From: an uncultured Muribaculum sp.
GTDB lineage: Bacteria; Bacteroidota; Bacteroidia; Bacteroidales; Muribaculaceae
Assembly: GCA_910578835.1 (NCBI GenBank)
Contig: CAJTSK010000033.1
Coordinates: 1 to 26,393, forward strand
Direction: 5' to 3'
Length of the DNA stretch: 26,393 bases
Shown: piece by piece, positions 15,128-24,265 of the stretch
Layout: each line of letters begins with the position of its first letter
Position numbering within the stretch: position 1 is the first letter of the stretch
Translations under genes and position numbers: made by a program
Notes under the pieces: model-generated
What the model was told of the DNA's origin: nothing
The model's database searches: none
Seen by the model: only the letters and a program-made list of their open reading frames with translations

Positions 15128-16183
15128 TTATACGGAATGGGGTCGCAGGATATAAAGCGGCGAACAGTCAAATCGCGGTAGCGCGACAAGCTGAAGATGA
15201 CACCCTGCATCGCCGGGCACGTTGCTGCCTGTGCCCACTTTAAGCCCCTTCCCTTCAAGCGACGAGCGAGTTTCATTCAATGCAGTTTCGGGGGTGTTGT
15301 TGTCGTGGCTCAGATGGCAAAGAAACACGTAACGCATACGCTCGGTGTAAATGTCAGCGAGATACTGTGCCGTCACCTTATTGTCAAGGTGACCGTTGAC
15401 ATTGCGGATACGTGCCTTGAGATATTCAGGATAAGAGCCAAAACGCAGCATGTCAAGGTCATAGTTGCTCTCAATCATCAGATAATCGGCACGGCGCATA
15501 TAGTAGTCGACACGCTCTGAGATACATCCCAGGTCAGTGGCTATCGCAAACGCGCGGTCGTCGTGCTCCACATAAAACCCCACATTATCAGTGCCGTCGT
15601 GCATCACCTCAAAAGCAGTAATCGTGAAATTGTCAACCGTAAAGGGAATCTCCTTGTATATATTTACCTGATAATCTTTCAGTCGGCGCGACACATTATG
15701 ACGGCGAAGCATGCCGTTAAGCGCGCGCGGCGTACAATAGAGCGACATATGCTTATGCTTTTTCAAAAGCGCATAGGCAAAACGCATGTGGTCGCTATGG
15801 TCATGGGTAATACATATGCCTTTGACGCTCTCCATCGGTATCTTGTAGGCGGCAAGCCCTTCGGTCACTGTCTTGGGGTCGACTCCGGCATCAATCAGTA
15901 TTCCTGATTTTGAGTCACCTATAAACGAGCAGTTACCGCTGCTGCCGCTACCAAACGACATGAACATAATCTTGTTGGGCACCGGCTTCACCACGATAGG
16001 ACCCAGAGGCATATCATCGACACCTCCGCCATGACGCGACATACCGCCCGACAGCCTCACCTTCCTGACATAACCCTCTATATCGGGATGAGTAGGCAGC
16101 GCTGATGGCGCGACACGCCCTTCCACCTCGTCAAAGAGTCCGGGGCTATCGTCAAACAGGTTATTTCTTCCTCGTCGCGTCAT
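15128..16183 (-). CDS. WalJ/YycJ-like metallo-beta-lactamase-fold hydrolase
   Basis: The core matches the WalJ (YycJ/VicX) group of metallo-beta-lactamase proteins, suspected DNA exonucleases or nucleic-acid hydrolases. After the opening strand FMSFGSGSSGNC (about 74-85) come ILIDAG, the zinc motif THDHSDH at 126-132, further ligands expected at H194 in 'EVMHDG', the ATDLG motif and the late His in FLCHLSHDNN. The C-terminus (VALPRFDCSPLYIL) is the usual ending. The protein is longer than the ~265 residues typical of the family because about 70 residues precede the core; they are rich in Gly, Pro, Arg and Asp and may be disordered. A start at Met73 or Met75 (near 15967) would restore the usual length. 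It starts 6 bp after the RsmI-like gene and is surely co-transcribed with it. Confidence 0.88.
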   Translation of the reverse strand: MTRRGRNNLFDDSPGLFDEVEGRVAPSALPTHPDIEGYVRKVRLSGGMSRHGGGVDDMPLGPIVVKPVPNKIMFMSFGSGSSGNCSFIGDSKSGILIDAGVDPKTVTEGLAAYKIPMESVKGICITHDHSDHMRFAYALLKKHKHMSLYCTPRALNGMLRRHNVSRRLKDYQVNIYKEIPFTVDNFTITAFEVMHDGTDNVGFYVEHDDRAFAIATDLGCISERVDYYMRRADYLMIESNYDLDMLRFGSYPEYLKARIRNVNGHLDNKVTAQYLADIYTERMRYVFLCHLSHDNNTPETALNETRSSLEGKGLKVGTGSNVPGDAGCHLQLVALPRFDCSPLYILRPHSV

Positions 16184-16189
16184 CTCGGT

Positions 16190-16903
16190 CTATTTATATA
16201 AAAGGAATATTGCCGGTATCTTGTCGTAGTCATACTGCGCCTTCGCCCACCACGACACGGGACGCGTCATGATACTCTCCTTTTCACCGGTAATGTCGGA
16301 AGCCACACAAAGCATCATCGAGTGATTGACCGACTTCGCTATCTCGGCAATCAGGCGGTTGTTACGGTAAGGAGTCTCGATAAATATCTGGGTCTGGTTT
16401 TCATGGCGTATGCGGCGCTCCATCTCATGAAACTTTGCCATACGCGCTTCCTTGTCTACAGGGAGATAGCCGTTAAAGGCAAAATTCTGCCCGTTGAATC
16501 CCGAACCCATAAGCGACATCAGTATGCTTGAAGGACCCACAAGCGGCACTACACGGTACCCCTTGCGCTGCGCTACCGCAACAAGGTCGGCACCGGGGTC
16601 GGCAACAGCCGGACAACCCGCTTCGGAAATCACGCCTATGTCATGACCCTCCTCGGCAGGATGCAGCAACTGCGCCACACGCTCGGGAGGCGTATGCTCG
16701 TTAAGCTCTTCAAAATGTAGGTCGTCAATCACAATCGACCGGTCACATTTCTTCAGGAAACGCCGTGCCGACCGCAGGTTTTCAACGACAAAGTAACCAA
16801 GCGACCTTATGACCTCAAGATTATAGGCAGGCAGGACTTTCCCAGGCTCACAATCGCCTAAAGTCACAGGAATAAGGTAAATGCAGGAAATCTTCTCTTT
16901 CAT
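16190..16903 (-). CDS. RsmI-like SAM-dependent methyltransferase (tetrapyrrole-methylase fold)
   Basis: A tetrapyrrole methylase-fold methyltransferase resembling RsmI, which methylates the 2'-O of C1402 in 16S rRNA. It shows IYLIPVTLGD at the start, the central ISEAGCPAVADPGADLV at about 91-107 (RsmI has SDAGTPxxxDPG), VPLVGPSSILMSLMGSGFNG, which is the family's VPGPSA-type loop, and FIETPYRNNRLIAEI. It differs from canonical RsmI in several motif residues and is shorter (237), so it is probably the second Bacteroidetes paralogue whose substrate is not established. A perfect -7 box lies upstream at 16934-16941. It forms a two-gene unit with the downstream WalJ-like gene, both plausibly nucleic-acid enzymes. 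Confidence 0.87.
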   Translation of the reverse strand: MKEKISCIYLIPVTLGDCEPGKVLPAYNLEVIRSLGYFVVENLRSARRFLKKCDRSIVIDDLHFEELNEHTPPERVAQLLHPAEEGHDIGVISEAGCPAVADPGADLVAVAQRKGYRVVPLVGPSSILMSLMGSGFNGQNFAFNGYLPVDKEARMAKFHEMERRIRHENQTQIFIETPYRNNRLIAEIAKSVNHSMMLCVASDITGEKESIMTRPVSWWAKAQYDYDKIPAIFLLYK

Positions 16904-16933
16904 AATGTCGCAATAGTTGAGCGCAAACTCTTA

Positions 16934-16941
16934 CAAAGTTA
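16934..16941 (-). promoter_or_regulatory. -7 box upstream of the RsmI-like gene
   Basis: The minus strand reads TAACTTTG, a full consensus match, 30 bp before the ATG at 16903 and just downstream of the amtB terminator. This supports independent transcription of the RsmI-like/WalJ-like pair. Confidence 0.6.
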
Positions 16942-16971
16942 CCAAATTCCCGCCAAAATGCAGCATTAATA

Positions 16972-17008
16972 TTTGTGAAAAAGAAGACCCCGCATCGCAA
17001 GCGGGGTC
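16972..17008 (-). terminator. Rho-independent terminator of amtB
   Basis: On the minus strand GACCCCGC (17008-17001) pairs with GCGGGGTC (16993-16986) around a 7-nt loop and is followed by TTCTTTTTC. It begins 14 bp after the amtB stop. Confidence 0.85.
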
Positions 17009-17022
17009 GGGAGAGAGCTATA

Positions 17023-18459
17023 TCAGCTCTGCTCCATGCCACGAAACCAGTCGGCAACCGAAGGTGTATCCTCAGCCAGACCCGTACCGGTCTCCACGCC
17101 GTATTCCTCGCCATGCTGCGACAGGTCAAGACCTATCTCCTCGCTGTGGCGCGACACTCTCAGGGGTATGATTTTGTTGGTAAGCCAGTAAAGGAAATAG
17201 CTTACCACAAAGGTGTAGGCAAACACCATCAGCAGCACCAATATATGATTCCAGAAAAACTCGGTGCGCGAAATCGCCATCTCCCCGTCACGGGCAAAGA
17301 AATCATAGGCAAATATACCGGTAAGCACCGTGCCGATGATACCTCCGAGACCATGGGTCGGAAACACATCAAGCGCGTCGTCGAGCATCTGTCCGTAACC
17401 TTTCCATGCCACAGCCATGTTACAGCATATGGTAATCACGAAAGCGATAAAAATACTCTGCCCTACGGTAACCCATCCGGCACAGGGCGTAATCGCCACA
17501 AGTCCGACCACCGCACCGATAGCCGCCCCCATTGCTGATGGCTTATGACCGCGCAAGGCATCGAAAGTCACCCATGTGACCATAGCCGTCGCGGCTGCCG
17601 TGTTGGTGTTAAGAAACGCCGATACGGCAATGCCGTCGGCAGCAAGCGAGCTACCGCCGTTAAAGCCAAACCATCCAAGCCAAAGCAACGCCGCGCCGAG
17701 CAACACGAAAGGCACATTAGCAGGCTTTGCAGCCTCCTGCGAGGGTGTGCGCCGGCCAAGGAAAATCGCTCCGGCAAGAGCGGCGATACCGGAAGCGGCA
17801 TGCACGACTATACCGCCGGCATAGTCATGAACATGCATTATACCAAACAACCCCTCGGGATGCCATGTACAGTGAGCCAGCGGACAATAAACGACAACCA
17901 CCCACAGCACCATGAAAAGCAGATAGCCCGAAAAGTGGACACGCTCCGCAAAAGAGCCGGTGATAAGCGACGGGGTGATGATGGCAAACTTCATCTGAAA
18001 CAACGCAAAAAGCGCCAGTGGAATAGTCGTAGTCGCCACACCGATCTGCGACAAGCCGGATGAGCCGGTGACATTGCCCACACCCACGTTGTCAAACATG
18101 AAAAAATCCAACGGGTTACCAATCACGTGGGCAATATCATCGCCAAATGCCAGTCCAAATCCAAACACAACCCATATCACACTCACAAACCCCATCACGA
18201 TAAAGCTCTGGAGCATAGTGGAAATCACGTTTTTAACCCTTACCATTCCACCATAGAAAAAGGAAAGACCCGGGGTCATCATCAATACAAAAATAGTCGC
18301 TGTTATCATCCATGCCACATTAGCATAAAGATGATCACCGGGCATGTCAAACAGCGCCAACCCGTCGCCCTTTCCGGAAAACAAACCTAAAACACTTACG
18401 GCGGCGATTATAATAAATGTGGCGAGCCAGCCGTAACTCAATTTTCTACCTTTAATCAT
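17023..18459 (-). CDS. amtB: Ammonium transporter, Amt family
   Basis: Amt trimers conduct ammonium across the inner membrane. The 478-residue protein has about eleven or twelve membrane segments with family motifs: TPGLSFFYGGMVRVKNVI at about 62-79, GSFAERVHFSGY near 168-179, the first channel-lining His at H220 (GGIVVHAASG), the second at H369 (FPTHGLGGIIGT), and LGWFGFNGGSS near 261-271. The cytosolic tail LRVSRHSEEIGLDLSQHGE at 433-451 is the conserved C-terminal region that contacts the PII protein GlnK, then continues about 25 residues further than usual. No glnK or glnB gene is adjacent. It is single-gene, has a terminator, and is divergent from carB. A nitrogen-dependent promoter is likely but not recognisable. 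Confidence 0.96.
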   Translation of the reverse strand: MIKGRKLSYGWLATFIIIAAVSVLGLFSGKGDGLALFDMPGDHLYANVAWMITATIFVLMMTPGLSFFYGGMVRVKNVISTMLQSFIVMGFVSVIWVVFGFGLAFGDDIAHVIGNPLDFFMFDNVGVGNVTGSSGLSQIGVATTTIPLALFALFQMKFAIITPSLITGSFAERVHFSGYLLFMVLWVVVVYCPLAHCTWHPEGLFGIMHVHDYAGGIVVHAASGIAALAGAIFLGRRTPSQEAAKPANVPFVLLGAALLWLGWFGFNGGSSLAADGIAVSAFLNTNTAAATAMVTWVTFDALRGHKPSAMGAAIGAVVGLVAITPCAGWVTVGQSIFIAFVITICCNMAVAWKGYGQMLDDALDVFPTHGLGGIIGTVLTGIFAYDFFARDGEMAISRTEFFWNHILVLLMVFAYTFVVSYFLYWLTNKIIPLRVSRHSEEIGLDLSQHGEEYGVETGTGLAEDTPSVADWFRGMEQS

Positions 18460-18796
18460 ACTATATTATATTTTATAAAATTTCAACAAGTAAGCGACAA
18501 ATGTTAATCATTCCGGATAATGCGTTAACACTTTGCCACCTCCAAGCATTAAACGCAAGCAAAAAGCAATTTTCTACGCCACAAATTAAGATAAAAGAAA
18601 TTAATTATCCAAATTTTCCTACACTTTTCTTTTAACAAATTCACTTTTGCAGCATTTTGCCACCAAAATACACATTATTATTCCGGCTCTCTTGCAAAAC
18701 GCGCTCCCCGGCAGAGAGAATATTTCATGAATGTTTGTGAGAGCGAGGGAAATGACGTAATTTTGTAGCTAAAATATAATCATCACGGAAAACTAT
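18460..18796. other. 337-bp divergent spacer between amtB and carB
   Basis: No gene was found. The sequence is AT-rich. Next to amtB are A/T stretches, and the minus strand holds only a near-match to the -7 box (AACATTTG at about 18500-18507). The carB side holds a full promoter (18734-18765). The middle (about 18540-18720) shows no strong hairpin or known operator. The length leaves room for nitrogen-responsive control of either gene, which cannot be seen directly. Confidence 0.5.
18734..18765 (+). promoter_or_regulatory. Bacteroidetes promoter for carB
   Basis: TTTG at 18734-18737, a 20-nt spacer and TAATTTTG at 18758-18765 match both boxes and the spacing of the Bacteroidetes housekeeping promoter. 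Transcription would start near 18771, about 26 nt before the carB ATG. Confidence 0.8.
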
Positions 18797-21700
18797 ATGA
18801 AAAAGGTTTTGCTACTCGGTTCCGGCGCACTTAAGATAGGTCAAGCCGGCGAATTTGACTACTCGGGTTCCCAGGCGCTCAAAGCCCTGCGCGAAGAGGG
18901 AATCTCGACAGTGTTAATCAACCCGAACATCGCAACCATCCAGACATCGGAAGGTGTTGCCGATCAGGTATATTTTCTCCCCATCACCCCCTATTTCGTG
19001 GAGGAAGTGATAAAGAAGGAGCGCCCCGACGGCATATTGCTCGCATTCGGAGGCCAGACAGCGCTCAACTGCGGTACAGAACTTTACCTTAACGGCACTC
19101 TTGAAAAGTATGGAGTGAAGGTACTCGGCACCTCGGTAGAGGCAATCATGATTACCGAAGACCGCGACCTTTTCGTGAAGAAGCTCAATGAAATCGACGT
19201 CAAGACTCCCGTTTCACAGGCAGTTGAGTCAATCGACGATGCCGTAGAGGTCGCCCACCGTATCGGCTTCCCTGTAATGGTGCGTTCAGGTTATGCGCTC
19301 GGCGGTCTCGGTTCAGGTATCTGCACCAACGACGAGGAGTTCCGTCGCCATTGCGAAAGCGCCCTCGCCTACTCCAAGCAGATTCTTGTCGAGGAGTCGC
19401 TCAAAGGCTGGAAAGAGATTGAGTTTGAGGTAATCCGTGATGCCAACGACCACTGCTTCACAGTAGTGCCGATGGAAAACTTCGACCCGCTGGGAATCCA
19501 CACCGGAGAATCAATCGTCGTGGCTCCCATCGTATCGCTCTCGCCCGAGCAGATCAAGATGCTTGAAGATATAGCCACCCGCGTCGTGCGCCACATCGGC
19601 ATCGTAGGCGAATGTAACATCCAGTACGCATTCAATGCCGAGACCAACGACTACCGCATCATCGAGATTAACGCCCGCCTGAGCCGTTCATCGGCACTCG
19701 CGTCAAAAGCGTCGGGTTATCCCCTCGCCTTCGTTGCCGCCAAGCTCGCCCTCGGCTACACTCTCGACCAGATAGGCGAGATGGGCACCCCCAACTCAGC
19801 TTATGTGGCACCCTCGGTAGAGTATATGATTGTAAAGATCCCGCGTTGGGACCTCACCAAGTTTGTCGGTGTCGACCGCGAAATCGGCTCATCGATGAAG
19901 TCGGTAGGCGAAATCATGTCAATCGGTAAGTCATTTGAAGAAATCATCCAGAAAGGACTCCGCATGATAGGTCAGGGCATGCACGGTTTCGTAGGCAACA
20001 ACGACCTTAAATTTGACGACCTTGACAACGCACTCTCCCACCCGACCGACCTGCGCATATTTGCCATCGCACAGGCTCTTGAAAGCGGCTATTCGGTTGA
20101 GCGTATCGAAGAGCTTACCAAGATTGACAAATGGTTTATCCAGCGTCTTGAAAACATCGTGAAGTACAAGGATGTACTCTCTCAATACGATAAAATCGAG
20201 AATCTTCCCGCCGACGTGCTCAAAGAGGCAAAACGCCTTGGATTCTCCGACTTCCAGATAGCGCGCTTTGTAGAGAATCCCGCCGGCAACATGGAAGCCG
20301 AAAACCTCCGTGTACGCGCCCACCGCAAGCAGCTTGGCGTAACACCCTGTGTACGCCGTATCAATACTGTCGCATCGGAATACCCCGACTTGACCAACTA
20401 CCTGTATGTCACCTATGGCGCCGATGAAAACGCCATACCTTACGACATGAACGCCGGCAACAATATTGTCGTGCTCGGCTCGGGAGCCTACCGCATCGGT
20501 AGCTCGGTAGAGTTTGACTGGTGTTCGGTCAACGCCGCAAGCACCTGCCGCAAGCTCGGTTACAAGTCGATTATGATCAACTATAACCCCGAGACAGTGT
20601 CGACCGACTACGACATGTGTGACCGTCTGTATTTTGACGAGTTGAGCTTTGAGCGCGTAATGGATATCATCGACCTTGAGTCGCCGCGCGGCGTTATCGT
20701 CAGCGTGGGAGGTCAGATACCCAACAACCTTGCAATGAAGCTTTACCGCCGTCACGTGCCTGTGCTCGGCACCTCTCCGGTGTCAATCGACCGAGCCGAA
20801 AACCGTCATAAGTTCTCTGCCATGCTCGACCAGCTCGGCATCGACCAGCCCCGTTGGAAAGAACTTACCACCGAAGCTGAAATCGACAGCTTTATCGACG
20901 AGGTAGGTTTCCCGGTACTTATCCGCCCGAGCTACGTGCTCTCCGGTGCCGCGATGAATGTATGCTACGACTACGAGCAGATGCACCGCTTCCTTGCCCA
21001 GGCAGCGAAGGTGTCAAAAGAGTTCCCCGTCGTTGTATCGGAATTCCTCCAGAACGCCAAGGAAATCGAGTTTGACGCAGTGGCACGCAACGGCGAGATT
21101 ATGGAGTATGCCATCTCAGAGCATATCGAATATGCCGGCGTACACTCAGGCGACGCTACCCTCGTGTTCCCCGCACAGAAGATATACATGGCTACCGCAC
21201 GCCGCATCAAGCGCATAAGTGCCAAGATAGCCAAGGAGCTCAACATCTCCGGACCGTTTAACATCCAGTATCTTGCCAAGGACAATGACGTGAAGGTAAT
21301 CGAGTGTAACCTCCGTGCATCACGCTCATTCCCGTTTGTGAGCAAGGTGCTTAAGAAAAACTTCATCGAGACCGCAACACGCATCATGCTTGGTGAAAAG
21401 GTAGAGAAGGTCGATACTTCTACATTTGACATAGACTACATCGGTATCAAGGCATCCCAGTTCTCATTTGCCCGTCTTCACAAAGCCGACCCCGTGCTTG
21501 GTGTCGACATGTCATCGACCGGCGAAGTAGGATGTCTCGGAAAAGACTTCGATGAAGCGTTGCTAAACGCCATGCTGTCAGTAGGTCACCACGTTCCTCA
21601 GGGTGCGGTGCTTGTAAGCTCAGGCGATGTACGCGGAAAGGTCGACATGCTCGACGCCTGCCGCCTGCTTGCCGACAACGGCTATAAGGTTTACGCCACC

Positions 21701-22003
21701 GAGGGCACTGCCCGCTTCCTCAACAACAACGGCGTGGAGGCATACCCCGTATGCTGGCCCGACGAAGAGGGCGAAGGCGAAAACGTACTTGACCTGATTT
21801 CGACCCACGCAGTGGATATGGTAATTAACATACCGAAAAACCATACCAAGCGCGAGCTTACCAACGGCTACCGTATACGCCGCTGGGCTATCGACCACAA
21901 CATACCCTTGCTGACCAACGCACGTCTTGCAGGCGCCTACGTGAAGGCGTTTATCAACAAGCCTGTAGAGAAGCTTGGCATCACCCCCTGGAAAGAATAT
22001 TAA
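18797..22003 (+). CDS. carB: Carbamoyl-phosphate synthase large subunit
   Basis: CarB uses ammonia from glutamine (via CarA), bicarbonate and two ATP to make carbamoyl phosphate for pyrimidine and arginine synthesis. All parts are present in 1068 residues: N-terminal carboxyphosphate half with VLLLGSGALKIGQAGEFDYSG at the start, first ATP-grasp (about 125-400; MVRSGYALGGLGSG, EINARLSRSSALASKASGYPLA), oligomerisation region (400-550), second ATP-grasp for carbamate phosphorylation (from NIVVLGSGAYRIGSSVEFDW near 556; LIRPSYVLSGAAM; ECNLRASRSFPFVSK), and the MGS-like allosteric domain from about 940 (GAVLVSSGDVRGK to the end). carA is not in the window. The gene stands alone between its promoter and a strong hairpin terminator. 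Codon and base use suggest an ordinary, well-expressed core gene. Confidence 0.98.
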   Translation: MKKVLLLGSGALKIGQAGEFDYSGSQALKALREEGISTVLINPNIATIQTSEGVADQVYFLPITPYFVEEVIKKERPDGILLAFGGQTALNCGTELYLNGTLEKYGVKVLGTSVEAIMITEDRDLFVKKLNEIDVKTPVSQAVESIDDAVEVAHRIGFPVMVRSGYALGGLGSGICTNDEEFRRHCESALAYSKQILVEESLKGWKEIEFEVIRDANDHCFTVVPMENFDPLGIHTGESIVVAPIVSLSPEQIKMLEDIATRVVRHIGIVGECNIQYAFNAETNDYRIIEINARLSRSSALASKASGYPLAFVAAKLALGYTLDQIGEMGTPNSAYVAPSVEYMIVKIPRWDLTKFVGVDREIGSSMKSVGEIMSIGKSFEEIIQKGLRMIGQGMHGFVGNNDLKFDDLDNALSHPTDLRIFAIAQALESGYSVERIEELTKIDKWFIQRLENIVKYKDVLSQYDKIENLPADVLKEAKRLGFSDFQIARFVENPAGNMEAENLRVRAHRKQLGVTPCVRRINTVASEYPDLTNYLYVTYGADENAIPYDMNAGNNIVVLGSGAYRIGSSVEFDWCSVNAASTCRKLGYKSIMINYNPETVSTDYDMCDRLYFDELSFERVMDIIDLESPRGVIVSVGGQIPNNLAMKLYRRHVPVLGTSPVSIDRAENRHKFSAMLDQLGIDQPRWKELTTEAEIDSFIDEVGFPVLIRPSYVLSGAAMNVCYDYEQMHRFLAQAAKVSKEFPVVVSEFLQNAKEIEFDAVARNGEIMEYAISEHIEYAGVHSGDATLVFPAQKIYMATARRIKRISAKIAKELNISGPFNIQYLAKDNDVKVIECNLRASRSFPFVSKVLKKNFIETATRIMLGEKVEKVDTSTFDIDYIGIKASQFSFARLHKADPVLGVDMSSTGEVGCLGKDFDEALLNAMLSVGHHVPQGAVLVSSGDVRGKVDMLDACRLLADNGYKVYATEGTARFLNNNGVEAYPVCWPDEEGEGENVLDLISTHAVDMVINIPKNHTKRELTNGYRIRRWAIDHNIPLLTNARLAGAYVKAFINKPVEKLGITPWKEY

Positions 22004-22034
22004 TCCCTATCCCCGACCGGGGCTTCACAAAGCA

Positions 22035-22077
22035 GAGAGCGCAGCGGAAATGATTTCCGCTGCGCTCTCAATATTTT
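22035..22077 (+). terminator. Rho-independent terminator of carB
   Basis: A 16-bp perfect stem (22035-22050 with 22054-22069) has a 3-nt TGA loop and is followed by AATATTTTC. It lies 31 bp after the carB stop. The perfect symmetry would also let it act on the opposite strand. Confidence 0.85.
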
Positions 22078-22147
22078 CCCACCTATCCTGTCAATATTCC
22101 TGCTGCTCAGATATGAAAGCCAAATCATATGTAGGGTTTACACGCTG

Positions 22148-22193
22148 AAAAAAACGATACGGGGATGCACCGTGCTCAACCGGTGCATCCCCG
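22148..22193 (-). terminator. Rho-independent terminator of the choice-of-anchor protein gene
   Basis: A 13-bp stem (22160-22172 with 22181-22193, 8-nt loop) is followed on the minus strand by TATCGTTTTTTTC. It begins 26 bp after the stop of the minus-strand gene ending at 22220. Confidence 0.85.
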
Positions 22194-22219
22194 ACTTGTT
22201 GTATCAAAGCGACAATCCG

Positions 22220-24055
22220 TTAGCGGACAGCGCGTTTTGTATATGTGCCGTCACTACGACGCTCAATCACTATGCCGCGGCTGTTGTCACTAACGCGTCT
22301 GCCGTCAACTCCGTAGCATTGTACCACCCCGGCTTCATCAGCTGAATCTATAACGTTGATGCCAAGAGGTGTGGCTGTCAACAATATATTATCAATAATA
22401 CACGGCTCTACTCCGGCTTGATAACGGAATATAATCTGGGCATATTCATTGTCGGTAAATTCGCTCAAATCCACAAGCATCTGTTTCCACTCTTCGGTCG
22501 GCTCAAGCGTGATTACCTTTACATCCTCAAAATCCTTGGAAAGACCTACGCTAAGAGTAGCGTCGGCAGGCGAAATATACCAGAAACTCAACTGAAGTTT
22601 AGCCTCATTCTTAATCCATACCTTGCTTGAGAAGAAATCAATCGTGCAACCGGGCTTATGACCTGCCAAGGCAATTGCACCGCCATCGCCGTCAAAGTCG
22701 GTATCAACAAGGGCAGCCTCGTCATTGCGGTCATCTGACTTCTTAAACCACTTTGAGCTAAGTTTCTTTCCGGCAAACGACTCTTGATACGGAAGCCCCT
22801 TTGACTGACCGACAATAATAGTATTGGAATAGCCGCGCGTGCCATTGCCCGCGCCGGTATTGCCACGCACCACATATGTGTTTTGCATCTGTTCGCCCTG
22901 TTCGGCACGACCTTCCACACGATAAGATGTAGCGCTCACGCCCTTGGCAACCTCGACAAGATTAATTCCGTCGGCAGTTTCCCATATATCGTAATTCATC
23001 TTTGCGACATTCACATAGTGGTTGTTCCACCCTACGGGATCCGGTTCCCAGGAAATAACAATGTCAGTACCATCCACTTTCTGAACGATATTCTGCGGCG
23101 CATTCGGTACATCCTCTCCTACAAAAAGGCTGAAATAAGACGCCTTACCCTCTCCGGCTTCATTATAAGGGATTACAGTATAGCGATTGTCGCCATTGAC
23201 CGGAGTTTCATCAACGTAAGTCAGCAAAGTTCCCGGCTCAGGGTTATCAAATGTCTTTATCAGGTTAGTATCGTCACGGTAAATGTCGACCTTTACCAGC
23301 GAAGACAATGCAGAACCGTCAGTTGCAACAACGGGCGTAGTAAATGATACTGTAGCCCTTAACTCACCTTCCGGGTCGGGAACAACGGTAAAGCCGGTAA
23401 CAGCACCAGGAGCGGCGGCTACGGCACCTTCCTTCACGCATATGTCGTCAAGGTCAAAATTTAAAGCATCTTCCGAACTTGTAGTGCAATGAAAGCCAAG
23501 GTAATACACGCCGTCTTCAGGAATCTCCACCGTGACATCAAAGTCAATGGCATTGTCCTGAGCCACAACCGTAGTCTCAACCACCTCTATTGTCATCGCT
23601 TCAGCCTCAGGAGCGGTACCGAGCCATGCGCTGAACTCCTCGGGCGATGATTCATCAAAACTATTTGCCCTGAAAGAAATCTGGTATTTTTTACCCCCAA
23701 TCATCTCAAATCCCGGCGTAATAAGCCAGTCATCGGCAGGACCATCTGCAAAAATACAACAATACTGCGCAACACCATCAGAATACTCCCATGTACAAAA
23801 ATCATCATTGGCATCAATAATAGTAAATGCGTCAAACGAAGACTCGTCGTCAAAATTTTCAACCCACGGTAGCGCCACGGTGGCATCAGACACACGCGTC
23901 ACCCCTACATGTCCCTTGCGTGCATGATGAGCCGCCTCTACCGACTTCCTGTACTCGGCAGGCGTTTTCAACACTGTCACTGCATCATCGGCAGATGCCG
24001 TGATTCCCGCAGTCGACAAGAATAACGACATAACTAAAAAGCTAAATTTTTCCAT
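22220..24055 (-). CDS. Exported multidomain protein, choice-of-anchor J and Fn3-like domains, C-terminal tail
   Basis: A signal peptide spans residues 1-22 (KFSFLVMSLFLSTAGITASA). Residues about 60-215 resemble a choice-of-anchor J (MAM-like beta-sandwich) domain: LPWVENFDDESSFDAFTIID, the DDWLITPGF motif and the closing LDDICVKEG. Then come two fibronectin III-like parts (about 218-315 and 316-410; VTGFTVVPDPEG, APQNIVQKVDGTDIVISWEP) and a second anchor-type sandwich at about 430-570 (LPYQESFAGKKLSSKW to IIDNILLTATPLG). Residues 575-611 form the tail (YGVDGRR, RGIVIERRSDGT) shared with the two exported proteins at the left end. Domains of this kind bind glycans or proteins at the surface of Bacteroidetes and in gingipain-type adhesins. 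No catalytic domain was seen. Single gene with its own promoter and terminator. Confidence 0.85.
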   Translation of the reverse strand: MEKFSFLVMSLFLSTAGITASADDAVTVLKTPAEYRKSVEAAHHARKGHVGVTRVSDATVALPWVENFDDESSFDAFTIIDANDDFCTWEYSDGVAQYCCIFADGPADDWLITPGFEMIGGKKYQISFRANSFDESSPEEFSAWLGTAPEAEAMTIEVVETTVVAQDNAIDFDVTVEIPEDGVYYLGFHCTTSSEDALNFDLDDICVKEGAVAAAPGAVTGFTVVPDPEGELRATVSFTTPVVATDGSALSSLVKVDIYRDDTNLIKTFDNPEPGTLLTYVDETPVNGDNRYTVIPYNEAGEGKASYFSLFVGEDVPNAPQNIVQKVDGTDIVISWEPDPVGWNNHYVNVAKMNYDIWETADGINLVEVAKGVSATSYRVEGRAEQGEQMQNTYVVRGNTGAGNGTRGYSNTIIVGQSKGLPYQESFAGKKLSSKWFKKSDDRNDEAALVDTDFDGDGGAIALAGHKPGCTIDFFSSKVWIKNEAKLQLSFWYISPADATLSVGLSKDFEDVKVITLEPTEEWKQMLVDLSEFTDNEYAQIIFRYQAGVEPCIIDNILLTATPLGINVIDSADEAGVVQCYGVDGRRVSDNSRGIVIERRSDGTYTKRAVR

Positions 24056-24089
24056 ACAAAATGCAATTAAAAAGCAAAATTTACTTTCA

Positions 24090-24119
24090 CAAAGTTAATA
24101 AAACATTGCTTCTCGTCAA
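24090..24119 (-). promoter_or_regulatory. Bacteroidetes promoter for the choice-of-anchor protein gene
   Basis: The minus strand reads TTG at 24119-24117, a 19-nt spacer, then TAACTTTG at 24097-24090. Both boxes and spacing fit the Bacteroidetes consensus; the leader would be about 30 nt. Confidence 0.65.
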
Positions 24120-24210
24120 TTAAACTATATTAATAACACTTCATATTTATGAAAAGAGCCATAACTATTCAGCGAATATTTCCTATATCAGAGCCTCATT
24201 ATCAGCGTAG

Positions 24211-24265
24211 GGAGTTGCAACTCCGCCACGACACAGGGCCACGCCCTAAAGACTCCACGAGGGAG
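24211..24265. repeat. Cluster of three GC-rich palindromes upstream of the YhcG-type nuclease
   Basis: Within 55 bp there is a perfect 14-bp palindrome GGAGTTGCAACTCC (24211-24224), a 5-bp hairpin AGGGC/GCCCT with 3-nt loop (24235-24247), and a short CTCC/GGAG hairpin (24253-24265). The GC-rich block stands out from AT-rich flanks. It resembles a REP-like or structured RNA element; identity unknown. Confidence 0.45.

Noticed and set aside
19931..20755. 274-codon minus-strand open frame inside carB
   Set aside because: Antisense shadow of conserved carB codons with no family resemblance.
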